A stretch of 64,000 nt of DNA from positions 1 to 64,000 of IMG/VR virus record IMGVR_UViG_3300013212_000097; one strand, 5' to 3'. A program made the translations under genes and the position numbers. The notes below the pieces were generated by a model. That model saw nothing but the letters and a program-made list of their open reading frames with translations. It searched no databases and was not told the DNA's origin. Positions 1-9,531 of the stretch are shown here, in pieces. Source of the DNA: a virus. Every line of letters starts with the position of its first letter. Positions within the stretch are counted from its first letter, which is position 1.

Positions 1-632
1 AGTGTAAGACCACGAAAGGAATTTACAATTGAATCTAATTCATCTTCAGTATATTGAGTCTTAAATTTATCTGCAAGATTTTTTCTTTGTGATGCTCTTT
101 TTAGCAAATCATTAATCTTTATTTTTATCTCAGATTTGCTAGGTAATGGGTAATCAAGAACAGGGAGAAATTTTTCCAATTCTGATGGTATCTCTAATGA
201 ATTGGAAATGATAACAAGAGTTTTATTTTCAGTAATAAATTGCTGAGAAAGATTCTTGATTTGCCTTATAATTCTTAATTCAATTTGATTCTTATAGTTA
301 TTGGAACCAAAAAATTTATTAAAATCTTTTACCACTAAAATTGCATATTTGTTTTTTGGAACAATAAGATCTTTAAACCAAGTAAGAATTTCATCTTGAT
401 CTAAAATTCTTTCATTTGATTTTACAGGTAGAAATTCTGGATATGAGGAGTGCAATCCAGATACTATATCCCATTGCAATAAATCCCAAGAAGGACTTGC
501 ATTTGAACACAATTCATCAATTGCATCAACAACTCTGTTTTCTTCTTGGGAGACAAGATAAATGATAGGTCTTTTTGATCTAATCAATAAATCAAGTTCT
601 TTAATTATTTCTTGGGAATCTAGTATATTCAT
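1..632 (-). CDS. Ycf46-like AAA ATPase, N-terminal part (runs off the window)
   Basis: The frame is open for about 210 residues from an ATG at 632 to the left edge. The N-terminus (IIKELDLLIRSKRP, then IIYLVSQEENRVVDAI) closely resembles the non-catalytic N-terminal region of Ycf46-type AAA proteins of cyanobacteria and phages. A hydrophobic strand YAILVVKDF near residue 100 follows, then an ISNSLEIP segment. The Walker A core would lie beyond the edge, so ATPase activity is inferred. Its ATG overlaps the stop of the upstream gene in an ATGA, suggesting translational coupling. Confidence 0.55.
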   Translation of the reverse strand, partial: MNILDSQEIIKELDLLIRSKRPIIYLVSQEENRVVDAIDELCSNASPSWDLLQWDIVSGLHSSYPEFLPVKSNERILDQDEILTWFKDLIVPKNKYAILVVKDFNKFFGSNNYKNQIELRIIRQIKNLSQQFITENKTLVIISNSLEIPSELEKFLPVLDYPLPSKSEIKIKINDLLKRASQRKNLADKFKTQYTEDELDSIVNSFRGLT

Positions 633-1462
633 TTTAAAAATTTATCGTATTTAAACCGTGGCTCTCCTGGGTAATCTTCTTCTCGCCACCATGTTTCTTT
701 GCTAAACTTCTTAGCTAAAAAAAACAAATCTCTCCAATTTAGCAAAGCAAATTCTGGTATGTAAGGAGAGCGAGATATTGATTTTTGAAATATATCAGAT
801 AATATCTTTTTCTCTTCAACAGTTCCAGACTCAAATTTAGCAAACAACTTAGATAATCCAGCAACTACATTGTCATAAGATATATCTTTTTGATGAATAA
901 AATAAGTGGCAGCAATAGGAATACCGTATTTTGCAAGAATTTCTTTTGATCTACCTTTATCATCCATGTCCTTAACTTCATTAAAAATATCAATCAAGCT
1001 AATATTAGCACTGGTAAGAACAACATCTTGATAGAACTTATTCAAGAACTTTCTTAGATTCATTAGTAAAAATGAACCTACTGACTGCAGTAAAACAGAG
1101 TTATTTAAGAAGCACCAATCGATAAACTTTTTAGTCCATATTTGTTTTGGCAGTTGGTTTTCTTCCATGAAATCAAATATTTCATTGATAAGTTTATTGT
1201 CAGAAACATATGTGATTTTGTATTTGCCTTTGAAGATTTTGTAATATTCTTCTGCAAAATAATCGACAAAATTCTTACTGGACCAATTTTCTACAGAATC
1301 AGGCAAAGTCTTATCGTTCTTCTCAACCAAAGTAGTTTTCTTTCTCCGTTTGTTAGCAGCAAAAGGATTAGAAAGTTCAGATTGTGAAGGTACAGGTTTA
1401 GAATAAATTGACGTAACCATTTCTACTGTGCTATCCGTTTTTTTAAGACTCATTTTAACCAT
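629..1462 (-). CDS. Hypothetical protein between the ATPase and recombination genes
   Basis: A 277-residue soluble protein that I do not recognise. It has a Lys/Thr-rich N-terminus, a largely helical middle, and a C-terminus rich in Trp, Lys and Asp. Two starts are possible: ATG at 1462 overlaps the upstream gene by 8 bases, while the in-frame ATG at 1453 leaves a single-base gap. Neither has a strong ribosome binding site. Position in the operon suggests a role in replication or recombination, but nothing in the sequence proves this. Confidence 0.75.
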   Translation of the reverse strand: MVKMSLKKTDSTVEMVTSIYSKPVPSQSELSNPFAANKRRKKTTLVEKNDKTLPDSVENWSSKNFVDYFAEEYYKIFKGKYKITYVSDNKLINEIFDFMEENQLPKQIWTKKFIDWCFLNNSVLLQSVGSFLLMNLRKFLNKFYQDVVLTSANISLIDIFNEVKDMDDKGRSKEILAKYGIPIAATYFIHQKDISYDNVVAGLSKLFAKFESGTVEEKKILSDIFQKSISRSPYIPEFALLNWRDLFFLAKKFSKETWWREEDYPGEPRFKYDKFLK

Positions 1463-2156
1463 CTATAAGAGATTTCTGTTCTTCTTGGATTACATCATAT
1501 GTTACAGGTATCATGTTTGCAATACCATCTTTTTTTGTAACCCTTATTATCTTGTTTGCTATTTTTCCAAAGATTTCTTGTCTGTGAGTGTTAAGGATTA
1601 ATTGCAAATCATTTTCTTCAACATGGTATTTGATAAACTCAATTAGATTTTCCATTTTGCTATCTGCAGACACCGCAGACCATGACTCATCTAAAATAAT
1701 AAATGCATCATGCTTCTTCATTTTAAGAAAAGCTAATCTGGTCAAAGCACTTGCCACTTCGAGTAATCCACCGCCACGATCATCTATTCCAGTAACAAGT
1801 TCTTCACCATTTGAAATGGATACAATTTCAAAAGTTATATTGTAACCGGATTTTTGACCTTGTTCTCTTTGTCCTTCATGTTTGTTAAACTGGACACGAT
1901 AATCATCTCCATAAATAAACTTAACACCCAAAGTTACAATACTTTCAATTGTTTCAATAGCTGAATCGCGAATTTCTGTTGCTTTAGAAATCATCATCAC
2001 TTCAGCTTTTTGGGTATAAGTCTTATCTGTTTTGAGTTTTTCAATTTGAGTATTTAACAAATCTAACCTAGCAACATCATTCTTTTTCTGTTTTTCAAGA
2101 TATTCTAAATGTCTGTCGATTTTATCGTACTTTTGCTTAAACTCTTTTAGTGTCAT
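1455..2156 (-). CDS. Rad50/SbcC-like ATPase, C-terminal half (split gp46)
   Basis: This 233-residue protein carries only the C-terminal ATPase half of a Rad50/SbcC/T4 gp46-type protein. A short coiled coil at residues 1-70 is followed by the signature motif (DRGGGLLEVASALTRLAF, from about 126), Walker B (AFIILDES, 151-158), a D-loop (SAVSADS) and an H-loop histidine in NTHRQE (near 191). There is no Walker A; that lies in the separate gene at 3394-4557. The two should associate to form the ATP-binding head that drives the Mre11 nuclease at 2411. The start overlaps the previous gene by 4 bases. Confidence 0.88.
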   Translation of the reverse strand: MTLKEFKQKYDKIDRHLEYLEKQKKNDVARLDLLNTQIEKLKTDKTYTQKAEVMMISKATEIRDSAIETIESIVTLGVKFIYGDDYRVQFNKHEGQREQGQKSGYNITFEIVSISNGEELVTGIDDRGGGLLEVASALTRLAFLKMKKHDAFIILDESWSAVSADSKMENLIEFIKYHVEENDLQLILNTHRQEIFGKIANKIIRVTKKDGIANMIPVTYDVIQEEQKSLIDG

Positions 2157-2410
2157 TCTGCGTTCTTTATCTCAGTAAGAATTAGTTCGGCTTCGTTTAA
2201 TTTTTCAACAAGAGTTTGATCAGTAGAGTCGTATAAACTTTGAAGCTTATTTACTCCAATGCCATATTTTGTTTTAACTTCTGTAGATGTGTTTTTGAAA
2301 TCAGTAAGAAGAACTTCAAGTTCTTTTTCCTTAATGTCCTTAACAGTTTCAGCTCGTGTGATTTCATCTCGTAAAGCTTTAATACGTTTGGTATAATCTG
2401 TGATATCCAT
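2153..2410 (-). CDS. Small coiled-coil protein between nuclease and ATPase half
   Basis: An 85-residue, charged, almost entirely helical protein with heptad-like spacing of Leu, Ile and Val. Its ATG abuts the stop of the nuclease gene with no gap, and its end overlaps the ATPase C-terminal half by 4 bases. By position and composition it could supply part of the coiled-coil arm of the split Rad50-like complex; that is inference. No other domain is visible. Confidence 0.8.
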   Translation of the reverse strand: MDITDYTKRIKALRDEITRAETVKDIKEKELEVLLTDFKNTSTEVKTKYGIGVNKLQSLYDSTDQTLVEKLNEAELILTEIKNAE

Positions 2411-3397
2411 TTATGCCTCTGTCTTTTTAGTATTGTTGCTAAACTTTATCATAGCATTTACAGCAATTTCAATCACTTCTTCTTCAACATCTCGTGCCTT
2501 TGCAAAATCCTTAATTGATTCGATTTTGTCTTCCAATGTTGTGTAAGACCATGTGCCAGATTGAAATGATGCAGTTTGCTTTACAAAATCCTTAAGCTCT
2601 TGCTTTACAGCTTTTTCTTCTTTGATTTCTTCCAGTCTGAAAACTTGTTCTGCTGGTAAGGCTGTTTTTAAAGGAATATATTCAATTTTGTATGTATTTC
2701 CGTCTAAATCATATTCCAACATTACAACATAGATGTCTCTTTCCAAATTATCTTTTTTAGCAGATGTTCTTCCTACAGCTCCTGGATTAATGAATATCTT
2801 GCCATCACTTCTTTCCTGAGACATAGGTGTGTGAATATGACCAGCAAATACAACTTGAGTATTTGGATGAAGAGGTAAATCCTTGAACATCGTAACTCGA
2901 TACATATTATTAGGCTTGTCTGATATAGCAGCATGACATGCCCAAATAACAGCAGGTTGTGTAGTCAAGAAACCCTTTTCTAGATTCTCTTCAATGTCTG
3001 GATTGAAATGAGCAAATGCTACGCTAAATTCAGCACAATAGTCCATTTTTTCAATAACATTTGCTTCAATCAAAGATCCCAAATCAGATTCCATAAGTGG
3101 ATATGAACTTTCGATGTCATGGTTACCCACAACTACAAATTTTCTAAATGACCAAGGTTCTCCATTTAGTTGGCTATGTAAATGTTTGATCAAGGTGTTT
3201 CTTGTTTTTGGTCCTGACAATCTGTGATCAAAAATATCGCCTAAATATATAATATAATCAACTTTATTAGCCTCTGCTATCTCTAAGGTTTCTAGAAATT
3301 TATTTGTTGATGTGAGCCAGTATTCATCAATTCTGTTGGCTGGATTTTTGTCTTTGCAATGGTTGTCACCCACTACCAGTGTTTTGATTTTTTTCAA
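2411..3397 (-). CDS. Mre11/SbcD-like nuclease (gp47-type)
   Basis: A calcineurin-like metallophosphoesterase of 328 residues with all the classical metal-binding motifs in order: D-x-H in VVGDNHCK (11-13), GDIFD (53-57), GNHD (91-94), a lone histidine in WACHAAIS (about 155) and GHIHTP (about 190). Length and helical C-terminus match phage gp47/SbcD subunits, which cut DNA ends together with a Rad50-type ATPase. It lies between the two halves of that ATPase, overlapping the N-terminal half by 4 bases, so stoichiometric co-translation is likely. Confidence 0.93.
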   Translation of the reverse strand: MKKIKTLVVGDNHCKDKNPANRIDEYWLTSTNKFLETLEIAEANKVDYIIYLGDIFDHRLSGPKTRNTLIKHLHSQLNGEPWSFRKFVVVGNHDIESSYPLMESDLGSLIEANVIEKMDYCAEFSVAFAHFNPDIEENLEKGFLTTQPAVIWACHAAISDKPNNMYRVTMFKDLPLHPNTQVVFAGHIHTPMSQERSDGKIFINPGAVGRTSAKKDNLERDIYVVMLEYDLDGNTYKIEYIPLKTALPAEQVFRLEEIKEEKAVKQELKDFVKQTASFQSGTWSYTTLEDKIESIKDFAKARDVEEEVIEIAVNAMIKFSNNTKKTEA

Positions 3398-4557
3398 ATT
3401 AATTCACCACCAAATTTATTACAAGTCTCACAGACAATCTTTTCATCAATTAAGATAGTTTTGATTCTCTCATATTCTTGCTTGTCAGCATCAATCTTCT
3501 TAATTAATTTTGTAATTTCATTTTTCTTATCGTCAATCAAAGTTTGTTGATCTAAGAAAAAATTAATAAACTTTTTCAATTCACTCAATTTATTTTTCAA
3601 TGATTCGATATCAGAAATTGATTGCACAAAATTTTCATCGCAAATGGCTTTAGCTTTTGAGATTTCAGCTTCAAGGTTTGCTTTGTTGTTGTTGTATTTA
3701 TTAACTATTTTTATGTATGAGGAGAGATTTTTAAACTTGTCTTCTAGAGTTTCTAATTCATCCAAATGATTAGACACTGAGTTTACAATTTTCTCACATT
3801 CGCTTATTGTGTTTGAAATTTCACGGTTGGAATCTTTTAATCTTTTAAGTTTATTTATATAACCGGAAATTTGATTGCAATCTTCCTCGATTAGAGTACA
3901 GCTTTCTAAAAGTTGTTCAAGGCTTGTTTTGTGAAGTAAATCAGTTTCCAAATCAGCATATTTTTCATCAATCTCAACTTTGAGTTGATCGTAATCTTTT
4001 GATTTTGATTTAAAAGATTTTTCAATAGAATTCACTTCGGAGCCAAGAATCTTTCCCACCTCTTCAAGATCTCCAATATTGAGAAGTTGAGATAAAGTTT
4101 TGGGCATAGATTGCGATGTCTGATCAATCAAAAATAATTTCTTCGATTGTTTAGCATAATACAAGGCTTTGTTTTCTTCATCTTTTGGCAAGTTAAGAAG
4201 AAAAGTATTTACAGCCTCGGGGTATTTTGTGCTAAAGTTTGAATATACAGTGAAGTTTTCATCTTCAGGATGTTTGAATTCAACTTTATTAACACTGTCG
4301 CCTTTGGAGCGTGATATTACTCTGCCATCTGTAAACTCAACTGTTACTTTGGCAAACTTAGCCTTTGTTAGTTTATTAACATAGGATGTGCCTGAAGACA
4401 TATTGTCAAGAACAAACATCAACGCTCTGACAAAAGCTGTTTTTCCACTGTCCGAAGTGCCAGTGATAATATTCGTACCAGGTTCAAGAGTAACAAATGT
4501 ATCTTTGTGATTAGCAAAGTTTTCTATCTTTACGCTTTTTATGTGATTTCCATTCAT
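3394..4557 (-). CDS. Rad50/SbcC-like ATPase, N-terminal half with zinc hook
   Basis: This 387-residue protein has a Walker A motif GTSDSGKT at residues 33-40, the short N-terminal beta domain typical of Rad50/SbcC, then a long coiled coil. It ends almost exactly at a CxxC (CETC, residues 376-379), the pattern of a Rad50 zinc hook. It has no Walker B or signature motif; those are in the gene at 1455-2156. The gene is therefore a Rad50 broken at the hook, with the Mre11 gene inserted downstream. The ATG overlaps the upstream gene in ATGA. Confidence 0.9.
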   Translation of the reverse strand: MNGNHIKSVKIENFANHKDTFVTLEPGTNIITGTSDSGKTAFVRALMFVLDNMSSGTSYVNKLTKAKFAKVTVEFTDGRVISRSKGDSVNKVEFKHPEDENFTVYSNFSTKYPEAVNTFLLNLPKDEENKALYYAKQSKKLFLIDQTSQSMPKTLSQLLNIGDLEEVGKILGSEVNSIEKSFKSKSKDYDQLKVEIDEKYADLETDLLHKTSLEQLLESCTLIEEDCNQISGYINKLKRLKDSNREISNTISECEKIVNSVSNHLDELETLEDKFKNLSSYIKIVNKYNNNKANLEAEISKAKAICDENFVQSISDIESLKNKLSELKKFINFFLDQQTLIDDKKNEITKLIKKIDADKQEYERIKTILIDEKIVCETCNKFGGELI

Positions 4558-5042
4558 TTCATCATGATATTATCCAATAAATCAGGAAAATGCAATTCTA
4601 TAAATTCGTCCTTGACTGAAGAAAGCATTTCATTTATTTCGCTGAGTTTTGGAATATAAATTTTATTTATTTGAGCTTCTTGGATAATAATTAACCCTCG
4701 CATTGAGCAACATTTTGATTGTTTTTGATCAATAAAAATTCTATTACACGATGCGCATGTAAATTTGCATTTTGAATACAAGGGTATTACTATTTGTGAC
4801 TCTGTATTTATATCATAAGATGAAAATGATAAATATGTTGAAGAATGATAATCTTTATTGTAATGGCATGTTTTCTTGATAATCTTACCTTCAGTTTCAA
4901 TTTCAATAATCTTTTTTTGTTTTATTTTATAATTATCACTGAAGGCAAATTTGTTGTCTGAAATTTTATATGGTTCTGCCACTTTTACCATAATTTCATT
5001 TTTGAATTTGGTGAATCTATATAAATGAGAAGGGGTGTTCAT
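4554..5042 (-). CDS. Zinc-ribbon-like hypothetical protein heading the recombination operon
   Basis: A 162-residue protein with a cysteine cluster in its middle (CKFTCASC followed by CC about 15 residues on), consistent with a bound metal. The rest is not recognised. It is the first gene of the leftward recombination operon and its 3' end overlaps the Rad50-like N-terminal half by 4 bases. The listed ATG at 5042 is two bases from the divergent gene's ATG; a later ATG at 4991 is an alternative start. Confidence 0.7.
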   Translation of the reverse strand: MNTPSHLYRFTKFKNEIMVKVAEPYKISDNKFAFSDNYKIKQKKIIEIETEGKIIKKTCHYNKDYHSSTYLSFSSYDINTESQIVIPLYSKCKFTCASCNRIFIDQKQSKCCSMRGLIIIQEAQINKIYIPKLSEINEMLSSVKDEFIELHFPDLLDNIMMK

Positions 5043-5043
5043 A

Positions 5044-5238
5044 ATGAAAATACTTATTGATAAAGATATGTTATTGATGGATTTATACGAGTTAAGAAAA
5101 CATGTTATGGAGGTAGCATTAATTTCCGATGATGCAAAAGAAGCAAAAGATAAGCTTGATAAAGTTGTTCAAATGATACAAACTTATCCTGATGCAGAAG
5201 TTACTTCATCATTCCCAAAAACGAGGCTAAAAAGATGA
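5044..5238 (+). CDS. Small helical hypothetical protein
   Basis: A 64-residue acidic, helix-rich protein, divergent from the recombination operon. An upstream GTG at 5035 is in frame, but AGAAGGGG at 5029-5034 plus the next bases sits at the right distance for the ATG at 5044, so I chose that start. It overlaps the next gene by 4 bases (ATGA). No family recognised. Confidence 0.65.
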   Translation: MKILIDKDMLLMDLYELRKHVMEVALISDDAKEAKDKLDKVVQMIQTYPDAEVTSSFPKTRLKR

Positions 5239-5477
5239 CACAAGTTCAATTAGATAAAATAATGAAGTTAGCAGAAAATGGCGAAATCTCTATAGCAGAA
5301 GTTGGAAAAATTTGCGGGGCTCTTTTAGAATCCAATAGCAGACATTTTAAAGAGATAAAATCTAAAATGAAATCTTTGGAAGAACAATTATCCAGTGTAG
5401 AAGAAAAGCTGGAAATGATTATTGAAAATCAAAGTCCAGCTTTTGGAATTATTGTTGAGGATGACGAGGAAGACTAA
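5235..5477 (+). CDS. Small coiled-coil acidic protein
   Basis: An 80-residue protein whose middle (residues 40-65) is a clear coiled coil and whose tail is acidic (VEDDEED). It is translationally coupled to the preceding small gene through ATGA. It converges with the gene at 5474, overlapping by 4 bases. No family recognised. Confidence 0.7.
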   Translation: MTQVQLDKIMKLAENGEISIAEVGKICGALLESNSRHFKEIKSKMKSLEEQLSSVEEKLEMIIENQSPAFGIIVEDDEED

Positions 5478-5950
5478 TCTTCCTCGTTTGCCTTTGTGTC
5501 TGCTAAATTTACTTCAATTCTGAATCGTTGATCAGTTTCGTAGCTTGCAAAAATACCAGTGCTTACTTGATAAACTTGGGTGCTACCAGTGTATGGACAT
5601 GTGATTGTGTAGTTTCCTTCATCATCAATTGCCATTTCACCAAGTTTGAGCTTATTTCTACTTTTTAGATTTTTGTCAGCATCAGAAGTAGTGTCGTAAT
5701 CAATATCAATTACTCCCAATGCTCGCTCACCCTCACTTGTAAGATCATCATCATCAAAATCATCTAATAAATCAATATCATCAATTGGAACTTCAATTTC
5801 AACTAGTTGTCCATCTTTTTCAACTGTTACTGTATGAAATTGAAAATTGTGCAAACTGCCACTAATCTCATTGATTTCACTAAATGCAGATTCTGTTTGC
5901 GCTAATGCAGTGGCAGCATCAGCAATTGTTCCACTTACTTTTCTTTCCAT
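5474..5950 (-). CDS. Acidic hypothetical protein
   Basis: A 158-residue protein with a strongly acidic central stretch (residues 55-75, including DDFDDDDL) between a helical N-terminus and a beta-rich C-terminus. A good ribosome binding site (AAAGGAT) precedes the ATG. Acidic composition would suit a DNA-mimic or an assembly chaperone, but no signature supports either. It lies downstream of the gene at 5964 on the same strand. Confidence 0.75.
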   Translation of the reverse strand: MERKVSGTIADAATALAQTESAFSEINEISGSLHNFQFHTVTVEKDGQLVEIEVPIDDIDLLDDFDDDDLTSEGERALGVIDIDYDTTSDADKNLKSRNKLKLGEMAIDDEGNYTITCPYTGSTQVYQVSTGIFASYETDQRFRIEVNLADTKANEED

Positions 5951-5963
5951 TGGTTTATCCTTT

Positions 5964-6818
5964 TTACTGAGATAATAAATTTGTTTCTGAAGTGATCAAT
6001 GAATGTAAAGAAAATTGCAATTCAATTGGATAGTTTAAGCCACCAATAGGAATAAATTTAAAACTTTCTTTTTTGTCTTTTTCAACATACATGACAACTG
6101 AATCAAATTTCTTACCAGCAGGCTTCATATCTGTTATGAATATTTTACCTTTGTTTTCAAAAATAATCAAACCTGATCCCCCTCTCGGAGAAAAAGAAAC
6201 TTTCAATATACCAGATTTTTTAGGGTTTATAACCACAACAATATCATTTCCATACTGACCCTTAATCGCTAATGGTATTGGATCTCCAAGACGAAAACTT
6301 GCCAGAATATCATAATCTACTTCTTTATTGATTTCAAAATAATATTTATTTTGATAAAAGGGCAAAGAAGACATTGTTTCATTTGATGATCCAAATTTGT
6401 AAATTATAGAATCATTTTTTTGAAAATCCCCTTCGATGATTCCTGATATTGTTTCTGATGGATTGAGCACACTCAAACAGTTTAAAATTGCATCAAGCGG
6501 CTTTGCATACATGAAATTTTTAGTTGCTACAGTTCCAGCTTTTTCAGGTGATTGATCTGAGTAAGATCCTTTCTTGAGATTCTTTACTGTTTTTAAAGTA
6601 TTGATAGTAAAACTTTGTTTTTTATCAGTTCCATTTTTGTAATGATAAAAATACCTTACTCTTGTATTTTGTTTATAATGATTCTTGTAGATAATTCCAG
6701 GTTTTTTTATTGTTTCTGGAGTATTCAAATAAACAAAATGAGTTGATGATGCGTGAAATAGATATAAAGCAGTCAAAAGAGCTTTAATTGATAAAAGAAA
6801 TTTAGTAAACAACGCCAT
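5964..6818 (-). CDS. Probable exported or membrane-anchored protein
   Basis: A 284-residue protein with a hydrophobic N-terminal segment (residues 1-25, LLSIKALLTALYLFHASS) that looks like a signal peptide or anchor, followed by beta-rich sequence. A strong GGGGGAG site lies just before the ATG. No recognised domain. It is divergently oriented from the 866-residue gene at 6931; the 112-base gap holds promoters for both. Confidence 0.75.
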   Translation of the reverse strand: MALFTKFLLSIKALLTALYLFHASSTHFVYLNTPETIKKPGIIYKNHYKQNTRVRYFYHYKNGTDKKQSFTINTLKTVKNLKKGSYSDQSPEKAGTVATKNFMYAKPLDAILNCLSVLNPSETISGIIEGDFQKNDSIIYKFGSSNETMSSLPFYQNKYYFEINKEVDYDILASFRLGDPIPLAIKGQYGNDIVVVINPKKSGILKVSFSPRGGSGLIIFENKGKIFITDMKPAGKKFDSVVMYVEKDKKESFKFIPIGGLNYPIELQFSLHSLITSETNLLSQ

Positions 6819-6930
6819 TGTTATCTCCCCCTAAAATAACCTTAACATTAAAATATTATTCGAGTTTGTAGGGCTAGAACACTGTATTTGAGAAAAAAAC
6901 AGATAGTGTATATTATTTACAGGGATAAAA

Positions 6931-9531
6931 ATGTTCAATTTCAAAAAATTCGCTAACGATTTAAACTTTGCAGAAAAAGTAGATATCAAATCTATTCCCG
7001 GTACTTTAGAGCAAAAAGTAGAATGGGTTAAAAATTGGTTTTTAAGAAATGGTGTTGAACTTAGTGTTCAAGATGCATATGCAATGCTTGGACATGTGCC
7101 ACTTGGACCAGAAGCTCAACATTTAGAGAAATATAGAGCGAATATTAATCAACTTCGTGATTTGGCTGGAGATGCGCTGAAGCAAATTGTTTTATCTCAA
7201 AGACCTGACCTACAACAAAGAGTTATGAACGGTGATAAAGATGCCAAAAAGGAACTTGATAGATTAATCTATGTCACAGTGTCCAGTAAACTTGGCTCAA
7301 TTGTCGAGCACACCATACAACTTGCAAATCAAAAATTTATACCAGAATTGGTCAAACTTCATTCTTCTTCAACAAGAACACTTCAAGATGTCGATGAATT
7401 GAGAAAATATGATTCTCCAGAAGAAATCGCAACTATACAAAACTTTATCAGTGAAGAGATCATGAGACTGAAAAATGAAACTAACACTAAATTCTTAAGG
7501 ATTTGGGAATATTTCAATAAGTCAAATCCTGATTTAACTCTTGATCATATGTTTTTTATTCTTCAAAATACAACAAATCAAATTCTCAAGAATGAAGATA
7601 TTTCATTATCTCCCGAAGACAAAGAAAACATCAAAGCTCAAGTGGTAGATTTATCCAAATCAGTTCAAAATATGAATAACTCAGGAGCAGTATGGGCAAG
7701 AATATTGTCATTGCATCCTGATGCTCCAAATGTTGAAGAATGGAAACAGTTTATTCCAGATGAATTAAAGGCAACTTGGAATATTATTGCAGTCTTACAA
7801 ACATTCCATAGACAACTTGAATACGAAGCTGTGCCTGTTAGAGTTGTTAGCAATGAAACTGGCAAAACAGAATTGCTAGATACAAGTTATTTATATTTTT
7901 ATCCTGGACTAAAACCTGATGGTACTAAGTTTGAATCAGATGCAGAAAAGAAGCAATTTGCATTAGATAGGCTTAGGGATTGTGTTGAAAATGGTTATGA
8001 AAATGAAAGAATATTTTCTGCACTAAGTATCACAATCAAAAAAGCTCCTAAAATTGATCAAACTGTTGTAGAAAATGCACCAGAAGATGAAGAACCATCC
8101 GAAGATTTGGAAATTTCTGAAGATACCAAGTCAGCTGAGCCAAAAGATAAAGATTCATCACTAATCAGATATTACTACAGATTTATTTGTACTAAATCTA
8201 CTAATACTGCAAGCTTAATGCAAGCAAATTCACAACTTGGTAGTTTCAGAAATGATTTAAGAGCTGCCGGATTAGGTCATGTGGCTGATTTATTATCAAA
8301 GGCATATGAAAAACAACCAGATCTTAGATACAGTGATTTGGATCTCATGTTCTTATCAGGAGAAGAAGGGAATATGATTAACGAACTTAGAGAAAATTAT
8401 AATCTAGATGCTATTCCTTTCCCTGTAAAGATTCCTTGCCCAGTTGACAATCCTACATCTGTAAGTAGATTTGAAATTGACTTTTTATTACCATGCGATA
8501 TTTTAGTTAGATTTAGAAAAAGATATCAAGAATTTATGGATGAAAATACTGGAGAAAAAACTAAAATTTTTCAAACTTTCCCAGTTGTTGAATCGCAAGT
8601 AATGTTTGTAGGTGAGTATTTTGGATACAGAAGAACCAAACCTTACTTTCCAAAATATACAGGAAGACCATGGGTAAAACCAAATGGAGATTTACCAGTC
8701 TATTCTTACAAAAAATCTGGAAAAACATACGATGTAAGACCTGGTGGATTTTGTAGATATTTGGAGTTTTACAAATTAAAAAGAGAATGGAAAGTTTTTA
8801 CCACTGAAATAATTGCAGACATTATGGGTACAAGGACTTTATCTTTAGATGACAGACATTTAGAGAAACCTACCCTATTAATGAGCGCATTGGATGAACA
8901 AGGTATAGTTTATCAATCTCCAAGATGTACTCCAGAAGTTGGATGTAAAGCTACAAAATTAATTGAAGAAACCCTGGGCAGAACTCCAGAAGTTGAAAAA
9001 ATCATTGATGAGAGATATTTGAGAGAAAATTTTGATTCTCCTAAAAATAGATGTTTAAGACTAGTTGATTGTTGTATTGCAAACTTAAAATTGACAACTG
9101 CCTTAGCAAGAACTAGAGATGAGTTTATTCCTGTTGATGATCCAAATAATTTCTTAGGAAAAGGCTTTAACAGGCAAACAATGTATGACCATCTTCAAGA
9201 AAAAAGACGCATTTTAGAAGAAATTAAAATGTTGGAAAAGATGCACCTTGATGATTTGGAAGATAGCGAAATATTACAAGATTTGCAATCAGCTAGAGCT
9301 AATTTAAAAGGATTTTATTCTTCTCCTATTTATGATTTCAAAATGAAGTTTGAAGAGATATGTGAAAATCCTAATGGTGAAATATACAAGAAATTGCAAA
9401 AATTTCAATCATTAAGAAATGAGATAGAATCTGAAACTCAAAAATATACTTTGTATGAATTAAGAGTAAAAATAGCTGAAATTGACAACACATTCCTTGC
9501 TGAAAGAATAAAAGACGATGAGGTCATATAA
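6931..9531 (+). CDS. Large hypothetical protein, candidate virion protein
   Basis: An 866-residue soluble protein with a helical N-terminal half, an acidic linker around residues 385-410 (EDEEPSEDLE) and a mixed C-terminal half with several Cys residues. I do not recognise a portal, protease or polymerase motif. It is followed without gap (TAATG overlap) by two paralogous genes of structural appearance, so a virion role is plausible. AGGGAT before the ATG serves as ribosome binding site. Confidence 0.8.
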   Translation: MFNFKKFANDLNFAEKVDIKSIPGTLEQKVEWVKNWFLRNGVELSVQDAYAMLGHVPLGPEAQHLEKYRANINQLRDLAGDALKQIVLSQRPDLQQRVMNGDKDAKKELDRLIYVTVSSKLGSIVEHTIQLANQKFIPELVKLHSSSTRTLQDVDELRKYDSPEEIATIQNFISEEIMRLKNETNTKFLRIWEYFNKSNPDLTLDHMFFILQNTTNQILKNEDISLSPEDKENIKAQVVDLSKSVQNMNNSGAVWARILSLHPDAPNVEEWKQFIPDELKATWNIIAVLQTFHRQLEYEAVPVRVVSNETGKTELLDTSYLYFYPGLKPDGTKFESDAEKKQFALDRLRDCVENGYENERIFSALSITIKKAPKIDQTVVENAPEDEEPSEDLEISEDTKSAEPKDKDSSLIRYYYRFICTKSTNTASLMQANSQLGSFRNDLRAAGLGHVADLLSKAYEKQPDLRYSDLDLMFLSGEEGNMINELRENYNLDAIPFPVKIPCPVDNPTSVSRFEIDFLLPCDILVRFRKRYQEFMDENTGEKTKIFQTFPVVESQVMFVGEYFGYRRTKPYFPKYTGRPWVKPNGDLPVYSYKKSGKTYDVRPGGFCRYLEFYKLKREWKVFTTEIIADIMGTRTLSLDDRHLEKPTLLMSALDEQGIVYQSPRCTPEVGCKATKLIEETLGRTPEVEKIIDERYLRENFDSPKNRCLRLVDCCIANLKLTTALARTRDEFIPVDDPNNFLGKGFNRQTMYDHLQEKRRILEEIKMLEKMHLDDLEDSEILQDLQSARANLKGFYSSPIYDFKMKFEEICENPNGEIYKKLQKFQSLRNEIESETQKYTLYELRVKIAEIDNTFLAERIKDDEVI

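Noticed and set aside
6931-9531. Portal or terminase assignment for the 866-residue protein
   Set aside because: No Walker, nuclease or portal motif could be recognised, so it is left unnamed.
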